Source: JAZOXB01 sp040096185
GTDB lineage: Bacteria > Bacillota > Clostridia > Oscillospirales > Oscillospiraceae
Length of the DNA stretch: 44,334 nucleotides
NCBI RefSeq assembly: GCF_040096185.1
Contig: NZ_JBBMFF010000175.1
Location: forward strand, 1 to 44,334
Direction of reading: 5' to 3'
In this document: positions 1 to 8,078 of the stretch, piece after piece
Position numbering within the stretch: the stretch's first letter is position 1
Layout: each line of letters begins with the position of its first letter
Made by a program: the position numbers and the translations under genes
The notes under the pieces: generated by a model
Databases searched by the model: none
What the model was told of the DNA's origin: nothing
Seen by the model: only the letters and a program-made list of their open reading frames with translations

Positions 1-495
1 TATCGCACAGACAGCGAGGAAATTGCCGCCGAGTGCGCACTCGGCTCGGAAATGCCCTATGATATCGCCTTCGTGACGGACAGCGTCGTCTGCGCCGTTT
101 CGGAGGACAGGGTCCGATTCTTTGCGGCAGACGGCACAGAGCGCGGCGCTTATGTCGCGGAGAACGGCCGCATCGCCGACTATCACTTTGGCGGAGACGG
201 CTTTGTGACCGTGCTGGTCGATCCCTATGAGACCTCCAGCCGCGCAGAGCTCATCACGCTACAGCCGGACGGCAGCGTTCTGGCGCAGTTGTCGCTGAGC
301 TTCATGCCGGTCAGCCTTTCGGCCTGCGGCAGCTATGTCGGCATTCTGACGGCTGAAAAAGCGCTGCTCTACACGAGCGCGCTGGAGCCCGTCGCCCAGA
401 CGGAGCAGGACGGCACGGCCGTCTGCATTCTTGCCCGTTCGGACGGAACGGCCCTGCTGGCCGGTACCGGAACGGCAAGCCTGTTCCTGCCGTAA
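1..495 (+). CDS. C-terminal part of an unrecognised protein, cut by the window edge
   Basis: The frame is open from base 1 and ends with TAA, giving the last 164 residues of a longer protein; the start lies outside the window. The visible part is rich in short beta-strand-like stretches separated by Gly/Asp turns (for example FFAADGTERGAY and TLQPDGSVLAQLSL), which looks like blades of a beta-propeller. There is no transmembrane segment in this part. It resembles the extracytoplasmic propeller-like proteins called DUF5711 in Clostridia, but that match is from memory and weak. Two short hairpins follow (arms CCTGC/GCAGG at 486-500 and CCCGC/GCGGG at 507-519, then TTTT), a weak terminator before clpE. 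Function unknown. Confidence 0.6.
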   Translation, partial: YRTDSEEIAAECALGSEMPYDIAFVTDSVVCAVSEDRVRFFAADGTERGAYVAENGRIADYHFGGDGFVTVLVDPYETSSRAELITLQPDGSVLAQLSLSFMPVSLSACGSYVGILTAEKALLYTSALEPVAQTEQDGTAVCILARSDGTALLAGTGTASLFLP

Positions 496-560
496 GCAGG
501 AAAACGCCCGCAATGCGGGACTTTTACGGAGGCGCGACTGCTTCCGGGAGGAGTGAGCTT

Positions 561-2837
561 ATGAAACCTACCATCTGCAGCCGATGCAAGAAGAACATCG
601 CTGTGATTTTTATTACGAAGGTCGAAAACGGCGTGAGCACGAACGAGGGCCTGTGCCTGAAGTGCGCCCGCGAGCTGAAGATCAAGCAAGTCGACGACAT
701 CGTCGAGCGCATGGGCATCACGGATGAGGATCTGGACAATCTCAACGGCGAGATGATGGCCATGATGCAGCCGGAGCCGGACGAGACCGACGAGGACGAC
801 ATCGGCAGCCGCACGGCGACATTCCCGCACATGAACCGCCTGTTCGGCAATCAGGGCGAGGTCGCCCCGCGCGAGGAGCCGAAGGAGACGCAGAACGGCA
901 AGACGGAAAAGCCCAAGGTGAAGAAGCACAAGTTCCTCGACACTTACTGTCTGAGCCTCACGGGCCGTGCCCGCGCCGGTGAGCTGGACAAGGTCGTCGG
1001 CCGCGAGGTCGAAACGGAGCGTGTGGTGCAGATCCTCAACCGCCGTCAGAAGAACAATCCCTGCCTCATCGGTGAGCCGGGCGTCGGCAAGACGGCCATC
1101 GCCGAGGGTCTGGCGCAGCGCATCGTCGCGGGCGATGTCCCGTTCAAGCTGCGCGACAAAGAGGTCTATCTGCTCGACCTGACGTCGCTCGTCGCCGGAA
1201 CGCAGTTCCGTGGCCAGTTTGAGAGCCGCATGAAGAGCCTCATCGCCGAGATTAAGGCCTGCGGCAACATCATTCTTGTCATCGATGAGGTTCACAACCT
1301 TGTCGGCGCGGGCGATGCCGAAGGCTCCATGAACGCCGCCAATATTCTGAAGCCTGCGCTGTCGCGCGGCGAAATTCAGGTCATCGGCGCAACGACGTTT
1401 GCCGAATACCGCAAATACATCGAAAAGGACTCCGCGCTCGAGCGCCGCTTCCAGCCTGTCACAGTCAATGAGCCGTCGCTGGAGGAGGCCGTCGCCATCC
1501 TGCGCGGCGTGGCGCATTACTACGAAGTGTTCCACGGCGTGACCATCCCGCCCGAAATGGCGCGGCAGGCCGTCGTGCTCTCCGAGCGCTATATCACGGA
1601 CCGCTTCCTGCCGGACAAGGCCATCGACCTGCTTGATGAGGCTTGCTCCGATCTGAACCTGCACAGCAAGGAGATCTCCGATCTGGCCGAAAAGCGCAAG
1701 GAGCGCGACGACTACCAGCTTGAGATCAAGATGCTGACGGAGGACACGGAACAGCAGGACAATTTCGAGCGTCTGGCCAAGCTGCGCAGCAACGTCTGCC
1801 GCCTCGACGCCGAGATCGCCGAGCTGGAGGCGAAGCCCGCGCCCGTCCTGACCATGGAGAACCTTGCGCGCATCATCGAGCTTTGGACGAAAATTCCCGC
1901 CAGTAAAATTCGCGCGCAGGAATATGCCCAGCTGCGTGAGCTCGAGGACCGGCTGAAGCAGCACATCATCGGACAGGACGAGGCCGTCCATGCCGTTGCC
2001 GCCGCCATCCGCCGCAACCGCGTCGGCATCGCCGTGAAGAAGCACCCCGTTTCGTTCATCTTTGTCGGCTCGACCGGTGTCGGCAAGACGGAGCTGGTCA
2101 AGTGCCTCGCAAACGAGCTGTTCGACTCCGTCGATTCGCTCATCCGGCTGGATATGTCGGAGTACATGGAGCGCCACTCCGTCTCGAAGCTCATCGGCTC
2201 GCCCCCCGGCTATGTCGGCTATGACGAGGCGGGCCAGCTGACGGAAAAGATCCGCCGCAAGCCCTATTCCGTCATTCTGTTCGACGAGCTGGAAAAGGCT
2301 CACCCGGACGTGCTGAATATTCTGCTTCAAATTCTGGATGACGGCCGCATCACCGATTCGCAGGGCCGCGTCGTGAATTTTGAAAACACCGTCATCGTCA
2401 TGACGTCCAATGCGGGCTCCGACCGGCAGGGCGGCTCCGTCGGCTTCGGCCGCACGGCGACCGAGCAGGGACGCGACAAGGCCATGAAGGCCCTGTCCGA
2501 ATTCCTGCGCCCGGAATTTCTCAACCGCGTCGACGAGATCATCTGCTTCAACCGCCTCTCGGAGGAGAACTTCCGCGGCATCGCCGCCATCATGCTCGGT
2601 GAGCTGAAAACTGCCCTTGAAGAGCACGGCGTGGCGCTCCGTTGGGATGAGAGCGTCATCGACTACCTCGTACAGAAGTCCTATACTCTGACCTACGGCG
2701 CGCGCAACCTGCGCCGCACCATCCAGAAGGACATCGAGGACGTCGTCGCCGAAAAGCTCATCGACAGCTATGAGAACCCCATCACGGCGATCGGCCTGCA
2801 GGCGCAGGACGGCAAGCTGGAGCTGTCCTGCCTGTAA
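561..2837 (+). CDS. clpE: ClpE-type AAA+ unfoldase subunit of Clp protease
   Basis: A 758-residue Hsp100 ATPase that would unfold proteins and feed them to ClpP in the cytoplasm. Residues 6-35 form a CxxC...CxxC zinc finger (C6, C9, C32, C35), the hallmark of ClpE; the Clp-N repeat domain of ClpC is absent. The first AAA module has Walker A GEPGVGKT from residue 171 and Walker B D242-E243. A short coiled middle region follows (about 385-430). The second module has Walker A GSTGVGKT from 503 and Walker B D575-E576. V627-G628-F629, after the sensor region SNAGS, matches the tripeptide loop that docks on ClpP. The ATG at 561 is preferred over upstream in-frame codons because GGGAGGAG lies at 546-553 and the zinc finger begins at once. 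ClpE is usually stress-induced through CtsR; no clear CtsR box was found in the short upstream gap. Confidence 0.92.
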   Translation: MKPTICSRCKKNIAVIFITKVENGVSTNEGLCLKCARELKIKQVDDIVERMGITDEDLDNLNGEMMAMMQPEPDETDEDDIGSRTATFPHMNRLFGNQGEVAPREEPKETQNGKTEKPKVKKHKFLDTYCLSLTGRARAGELDKVVGREVETERVVQILNRRQKNNPCLIGEPGVGKTAIAEGLAQRIVAGDVPFKLRDKEVYLLDLTSLVAGTQFRGQFESRMKSLIAEIKACGNIILVIDEVHNLVGAGDAEGSMNAANILKPALSRGEIQVIGATTFAEYRKYIEKDSALERRFQPVTVNEPSLEEAVAILRGVAHYYEVFHGVTIPPEMARQAVVLSERYITDRFLPDKAIDLLDEACSDLNLHSKEISDLAEKRKERDDYQLEIKMLTEDTEQQDNFERLAKLRSNVCRLDAEIAELEAKPAPVLTMENLARIIELWTKIPASKIRAQEYAQLRELEDRLKQHIIGQDEAVHAVAAAIRRNRVGIAVKKHPVSFIFVGSTGVGKTELVKCLANELFDSVDSLIRLDMSEYMERHSVSKLIGSPPGYVGYDEAGQLTEKIRRKPYSVILFDELEKAHPDVLNILLQILDDGRITDSQGRVVNFENTVIVMTSNAGSDRQGGSVGFGRTATEQGRDKAMKALSEFLRPEFLNRVDEIICFNRLSEENFRGIAAIMLGELKTALEEHGVALRWDESVIDYLVQKSYTLTYGARNLRRTIQKDIEDVVAEKLIDSYENPITAIGLQAQDGKLELSCL

Positions 2838-2858
2838 GCCACAGAAAGAGAGAACACG

Positions 2859-3647
2859 ATGATCCGCGCTGTTTTTTTTGATATCGACGGCACGCTGGTC
2901 TCGCTGAAGACCAAGCGCTGCCCGGATTCCACAAAGGCGGCCATCCGCGCCCTGCGAGAGAAGGGCATTCGCGTCTATGTGGCCTCCGGCCGCTCCCGCT
3001 TCGAGCTGGAGGAGCAGGAGATGCTCCGCGGCATGACGTTTGACGGCTATCTGACCAACAACGGCCAGATCGTCTATGACGGCAGCTGGAACCTGCTGCG
3101 CACGGTGGCAATGGTTCCGGACGAGGTCCGTGCCCTTGTGGACTACTGTGACGAGCGTTCGCTCCCGCTGTGGCTCGTCAGCGAGCAGCGCTCGCGCTTC
3201 AATTACCATTTCAACGACCGCGTGCCGGTCGTTATGGCAGAGATCCATACGGAGATCCCGGAGCGCTGCGACCTGCATACCATGCTGCAGGAGCCGGTCG
3301 TCAAGGCCGTCATGTTTCTGACGGCGCAGGAGGTCCGCGAAGGCCCGCTGTCGTTCATGCCGCATGCACGCTCGACGCAGTGGTTCATCCATGGGCAGGA
3401 TATCATCCCTGCCGAGGGCGGCAAGCTGCCTGCGATGCGCTTCATGGCTGAGGCGAACGGTTGGACACCGGACGAGCTGATGGCCTTCGGCGATTCCGAA
3501 AACGACAATGAAATGCTCCGCTATGCGGGTACTGGCGTTGCCATGGGCAATGCGCTCGAGGAGACGAAGGCCGCCTCTGACTATGTCACGGACGACTGCG
3601 ACGACGAGGGCGTGGCCCATGCGCTGGCACATTTCGCGCTGATCTGA
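2859..3647 (+). CDS. HAD-superfamily Cof-type phosphatase
   Basis: A 262-residue cytoplasmic hydrolase of the haloacid dehalogenase superfamily, Cof/YidA-like (subclass IIB). Motif I is FFDIDGT with D8 as nucleophile and D10 as general acid. Motif IV is GDSENDNEML from residue 211, with acidic residues D212 and D216 that would hold magnesium. The length is typical of Cof proteins, which dephosphorylate sugar phosphates or flavin and pyridoxal phosphates; the substrate cannot be read from sequence. The gene starts 21 bases after clpE with an AGAAAGAGAG ribosome site, so it is probably cotranscribed with clpE. It is followed by the hairpin field at 3661-3876. Confidence 0.85.
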   Translation: MIRAVFFDIDGTLVSLKTKRCPDSTKAAIRALREKGIRVYVASGRSRFELEEQEMLRGMTFDGYLTNNGQIVYDGSWNLLRTVAMVPDEVRALVDYCDERSLPLWLVSEQRSRFNYHFNDRVPVVMAEIHTEIPERCDLHTMLQEPVVKAVMFLTAQEVREGPLSFMPHARSTQWFIHGQDIIPAEGGKLPAMRFMAEANGWTPDELMAFGDSENDNEMLRYAGTGVAMGNALEETKAASDYVTDDCDDEGVAHALAHFALI

Positions 3648-3660
3648 GAGAATCGACCAT

Positions 3661-3876
3661 GATGCACCGGAGCATCTCAGCATATGCGGTGTATAACGGC
3701 CTCGCAGAGTTCGCCGCCCGCAGGCGGCGAATCAATTGAAATCATTTTCTCCGGCGGCGTGTACGTCGGAGAAAATACAGCTCAGTCCGCCAGTGTGCGG
3801 ATCGCCCGCCTCCGGCGGGCGATCGTGCGCGCAGCGGACTGCAATCCTTTGCCGGAAAATCGAATGATTTTCCGGC
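3661..3876. repeat. Cluster of five hairpins between the HAD gene and rnpB
   Basis: This gene-free stretch is almost all palindrome. Arms are GATGC/GCATC (3661-3676); TTCGCCGCC/GGCGGCGAA with a CGCA loop (3710-3731); ATTTTCTCCG/CGGAGAAAAT (3744-3776); a long rod with outer arms CAGTCCGC/GCGGACTG (3783-3790 and 3834-3841), a middle helix TGTGCG/CGCGCA, and inner arms GATCGCCCGCC/GGCGGGCGATC (3800-3824); and GCCGGAAAATC/GATTTTCCGGC with a GAAT loop (3851-3876). The rnpB terminator makes a sixth. The short open frame 3684-3890 is not credible as a gene. It could be a mobile palindromic repeat, a structured RNA tail on the clpE-HAD transcript, or insulation between convergent units. Confidence 0.75.
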
Positions 3877-3881
3877 AGGCA

Positions 3882-3911
3882 AAAAAATGACGCCTCTCGG
3901 CGTCATTTTTT
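3882..3911 (-). terminator. Intrinsic terminator of rnpB
   Basis: Stem TGACGCC (3888-3894) with loop TCTC and GGCGTCA (3899-3905), extended by A/T pairs. It lies seven bases beyond the 3' end of the RNase P RNA and ends in a T run when read on the minus strand. The plus strand also ends in T6, so it can stop transcripts from the clpE side too. Confidence 0.85.
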
Positions 3912-3918
3912 CATGTTT

Positions 3919-4259
3919 GATTGGGACTATAAGCCGGGTTCTGTGATCGACAGCCATCTATCTCGACGCAGCGTTGCCGCTGCGCTCAAGCCACCCCCTC
4001 GGAAGCGGCCGGGCAGGCCATATGCTTCCTCCACGGTGTTGCACCGGATAGAGTTTACAGCGCCGCAATGTTCCCATGCGGCGGGTGAGCTCTTACCTCG
4101 CCTTTCCACCCTTACCCCGCGAGCGGGGCGGTATTTCTCTGTTGCACTTTTCCTGAAGTCGCCTTCGGCGGGCGTTACCCGTTATCCTTGCCCTGTGGTG
4201 CCCGGACTTTCCTCACATGGGCGCTTTTCAGCGCAGATGCGCGGCTGTCCGTCCCAGTC
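3919..4259 (-). ncRNA. rnpB: RNase P RNA, bacterial class A
   Basis: The catalytic RNA that trims the 5' leader from tRNA precursors. On the minus strand the universally conserved blocks appear in order: GAGGAAAGTCCGGGC near the 5' end, GTGCAACAGAGA in the first third, GGTAAGAGCTCACC in the middle, GGTGGCTTGAGC, and AGATAGATGGCTGTC then ACAGAACCCGGCTTATAG near the 3' end. The proposed ends pair as helix P1: GACTGGGA at 4252-4259 with TCCCAATC at 3919-3926, one mismatch. The length of about 341 nt is usual for the ancestral A type. The CCGGGTT segment (GAACCCGGC) suggests the normal tRNA 3'-end contact of helix P15. Promoter and terminator are both visible, so it is a free-standing unit. Confidence 0.96.
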
Positions 4260-4294
4260 GTGTTTATTTTACTTTATTTTGGCGGAAATGTCAA
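4260..4294 (-). promoter_or_regulatory. Promoter of rnpB
   Basis: On the minus strand: TTGACA (4289-4294), 17 bases, TAAAAT (4266-4271), then six bases to G4259, which is also the first base of helix P1. A perfect -35 and this spacing fit a strong housekeeping promoter for a stable RNA. Confidence 0.9.
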
Positions 4295-4299
4295 ACGGA

Positions 4300-4328
4300 T
4301 TGCAAAATTTATCCCGAGCGGATATAAT
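4300..4328 (+). promoter_or_regulatory. Promoter of the murD-ispD-ispF-pcp operon
   Basis: TTGCAA (4300-4305), 17 bases, TATAAT (4323-4328). Its -35 lies only five bases from the -35 of the divergent rnpB promoter, so polymerase binding at one may affect the other. Confidence 0.85.
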
Positions 4329-4345
4329 ATGGGAGTAGTTCAACG

Positions 4346-4365
4346 CCTGCGCCGCGCGGCGCAGG
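4346..4365 (+). promoter_or_regulatory. Leader hairpin next to the murD ribosome site
   Basis: CCTGCGCC/GGCGCAGG with a GCGC loop, ending two bases before the AAAGAAGGA ribosome site (4368-4376). It has no T run, so it is not a terminator. It may stabilise the mRNA or tune translation of murD; this is inference. Confidence 0.45.
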
Positions 4366-4384
4366 GGAAAGAAGGACATAGATC

Positions 4385-5740
4385 ATGACTGTAACGGAAT
4401 ATTTCACCCGGCTGCAGGGGAAGCGCGTTCTGGTGCTTGGCCTCGGTGTAAGCAACCGGCCGCTCGTGCGCCTGCTGCTGCGGTTTGCCATTGACGTCAC
4501 GGGCTGCGACCGCACGCCGCGGGAGAAGCTCGACCCGGAGGTGCTCGAGCTGGAGCGCCTCGGCGCGAGGCTGCACCTCGGCGATGATTATCTGACGGGC
4601 ATCTCCGGCGATGTGGCCTTCCGCACACCCGGACTGCACCCGGGAAAGCCGGAGCTGCAGGCGCTGCGTGCCGCAGGGACGCAGTTTACCTCGGAAATGG
4701 AGGCCTTTTTCGAGGTCTGCCCCTGCAGGATCATCGGCGTGACCGGCTCAGACGGCAAAACGACGACAAGCACGCTTATCTCCGAAATTCTGAAGCATGC
4801 AGGCCATCGCGTCTGGACCGGCGGCAATATCGGAACACCGCTGCTCGATCAGGCGGAGCACATGACGCCGGACGACCTCGTCGTGCTGGAGCTGAGCTCG
4901 TTCCAGCTTATGGACCTTCGCCACAGCTGCCACATCGCCGTCGTGACGAACCTTGCGCCGAACCATCTCGACGTACACCGCGACATGGCGGAGTACATCG
5001 ACGCAAAAAAGCATATTTTCACCCGCCAAACCGCGCAGGACGTGCTCATTCTGAACGCGGACAACACCATCACGGCCGGGTTTGCACCGGAGGCCGCCGG
5101 AGAGGTTCGGATGTTCTCGCGGCAGACCGTCCCTGCGCACGGCGCGCGCTTCCGGGACGGCGTGATCCGGCGCGACGGCGTACCCGTCGTGCGGCAGGAG
5201 GAGATCAAAATTCCCGGCCTGCACAATGTGGAAAACTACATGGCAGCCATCCTCGCGGTCGAAGGGCTGGCCTCGGATGAGGATATCCGCTATGTCGCGC
5301 GGAACTTCGGCGGTGTGGAGCACCGCATCGAGTTCGTGCGCGAAAAGGACGGCGTAAAGTTCTATAACGACTCCATCGCCTCGTCCCCGAGCCGTACCAT
5401 CGCGGGCCTGCGCAGCTTCTCCGAGAAGGTCATTCTTATCGCGGGCGGCTATGACAAGCACATTCCGTATGACGTGCTCGGCCCGGAGATCGCAGCGCAC
5501 GTCAGGCTCCTCGTCTGCACCGGCGCGACCGGCCCGAAGATCGCAGCCGCGGCCCGCGCCGTTCCGGATGCGCCGGAGGTTCTCGAAATTCCGGATTTCT
5601 ATGATGCCGTTCACGCCGCTGCGCAGCAGGCAAAGCCCGGTGATATCGTGCTGCTGTCCCCGGCGAGCGCCGCCTTTGACCGCTTCAAGAACTTTATGGT
5701 CAGAGGCGCGGAATTCAAGAAAACGGTGATGGCGCTGTGA
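4385..5740 (+). CDS. murD: UDP-N-acetylmuramoyl-L-alanine--D-glutamate ligase
   Basis: A 451-residue cytoplasmic Mur ligase that adds D-glutamate to UDP-MurNAc-L-Ala with ATP, the second amino-acid step of peptidoglycan precursor synthesis. The N-terminal Rossmann-like domain begins KRVLVLGLGVSNRP. The ATP loop GVTGSDGKTTT starts at residue 118. LELSSFQL and NLAPNHLDVH are Mur ligase central-domain signatures, and the C-terminal domain carries IAGGYDKHIPYD, typical of MurD. Length equals the family norm. The start follows AAAGAAGGA. It is the first gene of a compact operon, with its stop overlapping the GTG start of ispD, which is not the usual dcw cluster setting for murD. Confidence 0.96.
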   Translation: MTVTEYFTRLQGKRVLVLGLGVSNRPLVRLLLRFAIDVTGCDRTPREKLDPEVLELERLGARLHLGDDYLTGISGDVAFRTPGLHPGKPELQALRAAGTQFTSEMEAFFEVCPCRIIGVTGSDGKTTTSTLISEILKHAGHRVWTGGNIGTPLLDQAEHMTPDDLVVLELSSFQLMDLRHSCHIAVVTNLAPNHLDVHRDMAEYIDAKKHIFTRQTAQDVLILNADNTITAGFAPEAAGEVRMFSRQTVPAHGARFRDGVIRRDGVPVVRQEEIKIPGLHNVENYMAAILAVEGLASDEDIRYVARNFGGVEHRIEFVREKDGVKFYNDSIASSPSRTIAGLRSFSEKVILIAGGYDKHIPYDVLGPEIAAHVRLLVCTGATGPKIAAAARAVPDAPEVLEIPDFYDAVHAAAQQAKPGDIVLLSPASAAFDRFKNFMVRGAEFKKTVMAL

Positions 5741-6423
5741 GCGGGGGAGATATCCGCTGCTCGGCCGTTATCGTCGCAGCCGGCAGCGCGCAGCGCATGC
5801 AGGGCATCGACAAGCTCCTGGCACCGTTGGACGGCGTGCCCGTCCTGCGTCGGACGGTCGAAGCACTGGCATCTGCGCCCGAGATCACAGAGCTGATCGT
5901 TGTTACGCGTGCAGACCGCTTGGAGGCCGTGCAGGCCCTGTGCGAAGGACTTTCCAAGCCCGTTTCCGTCGTTCCCGGCGGGAAAACGCGGGCGGAATCC
6001 GTCCTGTGCGGCCTTTCTGCGGCAGCCATGCCCTATGCCGCCATTCATGACGGTGCGCGTCCGCTCGTCACAAATGAGGTGATCGCGCAGGCCATTGCCG
6101 CCGCCGTCTCCTGCGGGGCTGCAGCGCCAGCCGTCTCCGTTCACGACACCATCAAGCGCGCCGAAAGCGGCCTTGTGCTTGAAACGCCGGACCGCAGCAC
6201 GCTGTTTGCCGTCCAGACGCCGCAGGTCTTCCGGACGGAGGAAATTCGCTCCGTGCTCCGCTGGGCCATCGCGCAGGGGCTGCCGCTCACGGACGACTGC
6301 TCCGCCATGGAAGCGGCCGGAAGGCCGGTGCGCCTGACGCCCGGCGATGTCGAAAATTTGAAGATCACAACACCGGTCGATCTGCGCATCGCAGAGGCGA
6401 TCTGGAAGGGGAGAACGACATGA
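5737..6423 (+). CDS. ispD: 2-C-methyl-D-erythritol 4-phosphate cytidylyltransferase
   Basis: A 228-residue enzyme that joins CTP and MEP to give CDP-ME in the non-mevalonate isoprenoid pathway. Signs are the N-terminal nucleotide loop SAVIVAAGSAQRMQGIDK, the HDGARPLV motif (near residue 107), the PAVSVHDTIKRA segment, and QTPQVFR before DDCSAMEAAG. The start is GTG at 5737, inside a GTGA overlap with murD, which gives the normal N-terminus just ahead of the nucleotide loop. It overlaps ispF by ATGA. The pair ispD-ispF is often adjacent or fused in bacteria; here they are separate chains that are translationally coupled. Undecaprenyl phosphate for wall synthesis comes from this pathway, so linkage to murD is logical. 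Confidence 0.95.
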   Translation: MSGGDIRCSAVIVAAGSAQRMQGIDKLLAPLDGVPVLRRTVEALASAPEITELIVVTRADRLEAVQALCEGLSKPVSVVPGGKTRAESVLCGLSAAAMPYAAIHDGARPLVTNEVIAQAIAAAVSCGAAAPAVSVHDTIKRAESGLVLETPDRSTLFAVQTPQVFRTEEIRSVLRWAIAQGLPLTDDCSAMEAAGRPVRLTPGDVENLKITTPVDLRIAEAIWKGRTT

Positions 6424-6890
6424 GGATCGGACATGGATATGATGTACACCGCCTCGTTCCGGGGCGCAAGCTCATCCTCGGCGGCGTGGAAATTCCGTTC
6501 GAGCGCGGGCTGGACGGTCACTCCGATGCGGACGTGCTCACGCACGCTCTGATGGACGCCCTGCTCGGCGCAGCCTGTCTCGGCGACATCGGCCTGCTGT
6601 TCCCGGATAACGACCCGCAGTACAAGGGCATTTCGAGCCTTCTGCTGCTGGAGGAGGTCGTGCGCCGCGTGCATGCGGCGGGCTTTGCCGTCGGCAACGC
6701 CGATATCACCGTCCTATGCCAGCGGCCGAAGCTCCGGCCCCATATTCCCGCCATGCAGGAGCGCCTGCGCGCCCTGCTCGGCACGGAGACCGTTAATGTC
6801 AAGGCGACGACCGAGGAAGGCCTCGGCTTTACGGGCAGCGGCGAGGGCATCGCCTGCCACGCCGTGTGTCTGCTGGAGGAATGCACATGA
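6420..6890 (+). CDS. ispF: 2-C-methyl-D-erythritol 2,4-cyclodiphosphate synthase
   Basis: A 156-residue trimeric enzyme that cyclises CDP-ME 2-phosphate to MEcPP with loss of CMP. Visible signatures are RIGHGYDVHR (zinc ligands D8 and H10), LDGHSDADVLTHALMDALLGA, DIGLLFPD and KATTEEGLGFTGSGEGIA, all typical. The length matches the family. It is coupled to ispD (ATGA overlap) and to pcp downstream (ATGA overlap). Confidence 0.97.
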   Translation: MRIGHGYDVHRLVPGRKLILGGVEIPFERGLDGHSDADVLTHALMDALLGAACLGDIGLLFPDNDPQYKGISSLLLLEEVVRRVHAAGFAVGNADITVLCQRPKLRPHIPAMQERLRALLGTETVNVKATTEEGLGFTGSGEGIACHAVCLLEECT

Positions 6891-7474
6891 AAACGCTTCT
6901 GATCACCGGCTTTGAGCCGTTCGGCGGCGAGACGATCAACCCGGCATGGGAGGCCGTGAAGGCCCTGCCGGAGCAGATCGGCGGCTGGCAGCTCCGGAAG
7001 CTGCAGATCCCGACCGTCTTCAGCCTTGCGGCTGCAAGAACGCTCGCCTGCGCGGCGGAGTGCCGCCCGGATGCGGTCCTGTGCATCGGGCAGGCGGGAA
7101 CGCGCAGCGCCGTGACGCCGGAATATGTCGGCATCAACCTGCGCCACGCGCGCATAGCGGACAACCTTGGAAATCAGCCGCAGGACGAGCCTGTCGTGCC
7201 CGGCGGCCCCACCGCCTACTTTGCAACGGTCCCGGTGCGCGCCATGACAGCCGCCATCGAGGCGCAAGGCATCCCGGCCGCCGTGTCCTACACGGCCGGG
7301 ACCTATGTCTGCAATGACCTGCTGTACACGCTCCTGCATCACTATGCCGGAACGCCGGTCCGCGCCGGGTTCATCCATGTGCCCTTCCTGCCGGAGCAGG
7401 CCCCGCAGGGCGTGGCCTCCATGCCGCTTGCACAGATGATCCGCGCACTGGAGGCGGCCGTCTCCGCGCTCTGA
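6887..7474 (+). CDS. pcp: Pyroglutamyl-peptidase I (C15 cysteine peptidase)
   Basis: A 195-residue cytoplasmic peptidase that removes N-terminal pyroglutamate from peptides. The catalytic triad is visible: E79 in TPEYVGIN, C142 in YTAGTYVCND, and H164 in GFIHVPFLP, near the positions of the Bacillus enzyme. The N-terminus MKTLLITGFEPFGGETINPAW is the family signature. The ATG at 6887 is chosen over ATG 6881 because GGAGGA ends at 6880, giving six bases of spacing. The ispF stop overlaps the start codon. Its link with isoprenoid and wall genes has no obvious metabolic meaning. It ends inside a palindrome shared with the convergent gene. Confidence 0.94.
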   Translation: MKTLLITGFEPFGGETINPAWEAVKALPEQIGGWQLRKLQIPTVFSLAAARTLACAAECRPDAVLCIGQAGTRSAVTPEYVGINLRHARIADNLGNQPQDEPVVPGGPTAYFATVPVRAMTAAIEAQGIPAAVSYTAGTYVCNDLLYTLLHHYAGTPVRAGFIHVPFLPEQAPQGVASMPLAQMIRALEAAVSAL

Positions 7475-7486
7475 GCCGGCTCAGAG
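7469..7486. terminator. Palindrome holding both stop codons of two convergent genes
   Basis: A perfect 18-base palindrome with half-site CTCTGAGCC. The pcp stop (TGA 7472-7474) and the stop of the minus-strand gene (TCA 7481-7483) both sit in it, six bases apart. It lacks a T run on either side, so termination is doubtful, and a short overlap of convergent transcripts is likely. Confidence 0.4.
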
Positions 7487-7912
7487 AAAGTGCTTCATTT
7501 CCTCGATATTGGCCTGCTCCGTCTGCAGCAGCCGCGTGGACAGGGACGAGACCTTCGGGTCCAGCACGCCCATGGCGCGCAGGTTCTGCATACTCTTGAC
7601 CATGCCACGCGTATTGCCCTGCACGAGCATCTCGGCGATTCTCGCCGTCGTGTTCCGGCTACTGCGGACGCGCAGCTTCGCCGTGAGCATGGAGCCGTAT
7701 TTTGCCAGCGGATTCACGCCGCTTAAGCGCACGCCGCGCTCGCGCAGCAGGCGGTCCGCCTCGGCGTAGATGCTGTCATATTCCTTCCATTGGCTCCGCA
7801 GCGCGCTCTGCATGGCGGGATTCTGCGCCTCCGGCAGCACGGCGCGGATGCCGCTGCAGCCCATTTCCGTGCTCTGCCGGATGGAGCGGAGCATTTCGAT
7901 CTCATTTTGCAT
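7481..7912 (-). CDS. Helical ferritin-like protein of unknown function
   Basis: A 143-residue, soluble, highly helical protein without signal peptide or membrane segment. The N-terminal half (IRQSTEMGCSGIRAVLPEA, then QSALRSQWKEYDSIYAEADRLL split by a short break) has the spacing of a ferritin-like helical hairpin as in DUF2383 or CotF-like proteins. The second half is another helical pair rich in Arg, Met and Leu. I see no EXXH metal sites, so a catalytic iron centre is unlikely. The start codon follows GAGGTG. The neighbourhood contains spore genes, so a coat or stress role is possible, but this is inference. It is monocistronic and converges on pcp. Confidence 0.7.
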   Translation of the reverse strand: MQNEIEMLRSIRQSTEMGCSGIRAVLPEAQNPAMQSALRSQWKEYDSIYAEADRLLRERGVRLSGVNPLAKYGSMLTAKLRVRSSRNTTARIAEMLVQGNTRGMVKSMQNLRAMGVLDPKVSSLSTRLLQTEQANIEEMKHFL

Positions 7913-8001
7913 GCTTTATCACCTCGCGCATAGCTTTCCACGAAAATTCCCGCCCATTCTCCGGAAAACCCAACTTTTTTTCTGCAAAGAAGGGCTCGGC
8001 A

Positions 8002-8030
8002 TTGACAAGATTCGGGAATCGCGCTATAAT
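8002..8030 (+). promoter_or_regulatory. Promoter of the phosphoribosyltransferase gene
   Basis: TTGACA (8002-8007), 17 bases, TATAAT (8025-8030): both hexamers match the sigma-A consensus perfectly, predicting strong constitutive expression. Confidence 0.92.
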
Positions 8031-8078
8031 ATTCAAGTGCTGTTGCGCAGCAATTGGAAGTAAAAAGGAGAATGTCCG

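Noticed and set aside
369..3683. A 1104-codon frame on the minus strand opposite clpE and the HAD gene
   Set aside because: It is the codon shadow of high-G+C coding sequence on the plus strand. It has no ribosome site, and its translation is low in hydrophobic core pattern, while the plus-strand gene has complete AAA+ motifs.
3684..3890. A 68-codon frame through the hairpin cluster
   Set aside because: It spans only inverted repeats, has no ribosome site and no plausible protein features.
3927..4338. Open frames within the rnpB region on both strands
   Set aside because: The region carries all conserved blocks of RNase P RNA with promoter and terminator; the frames are chance.
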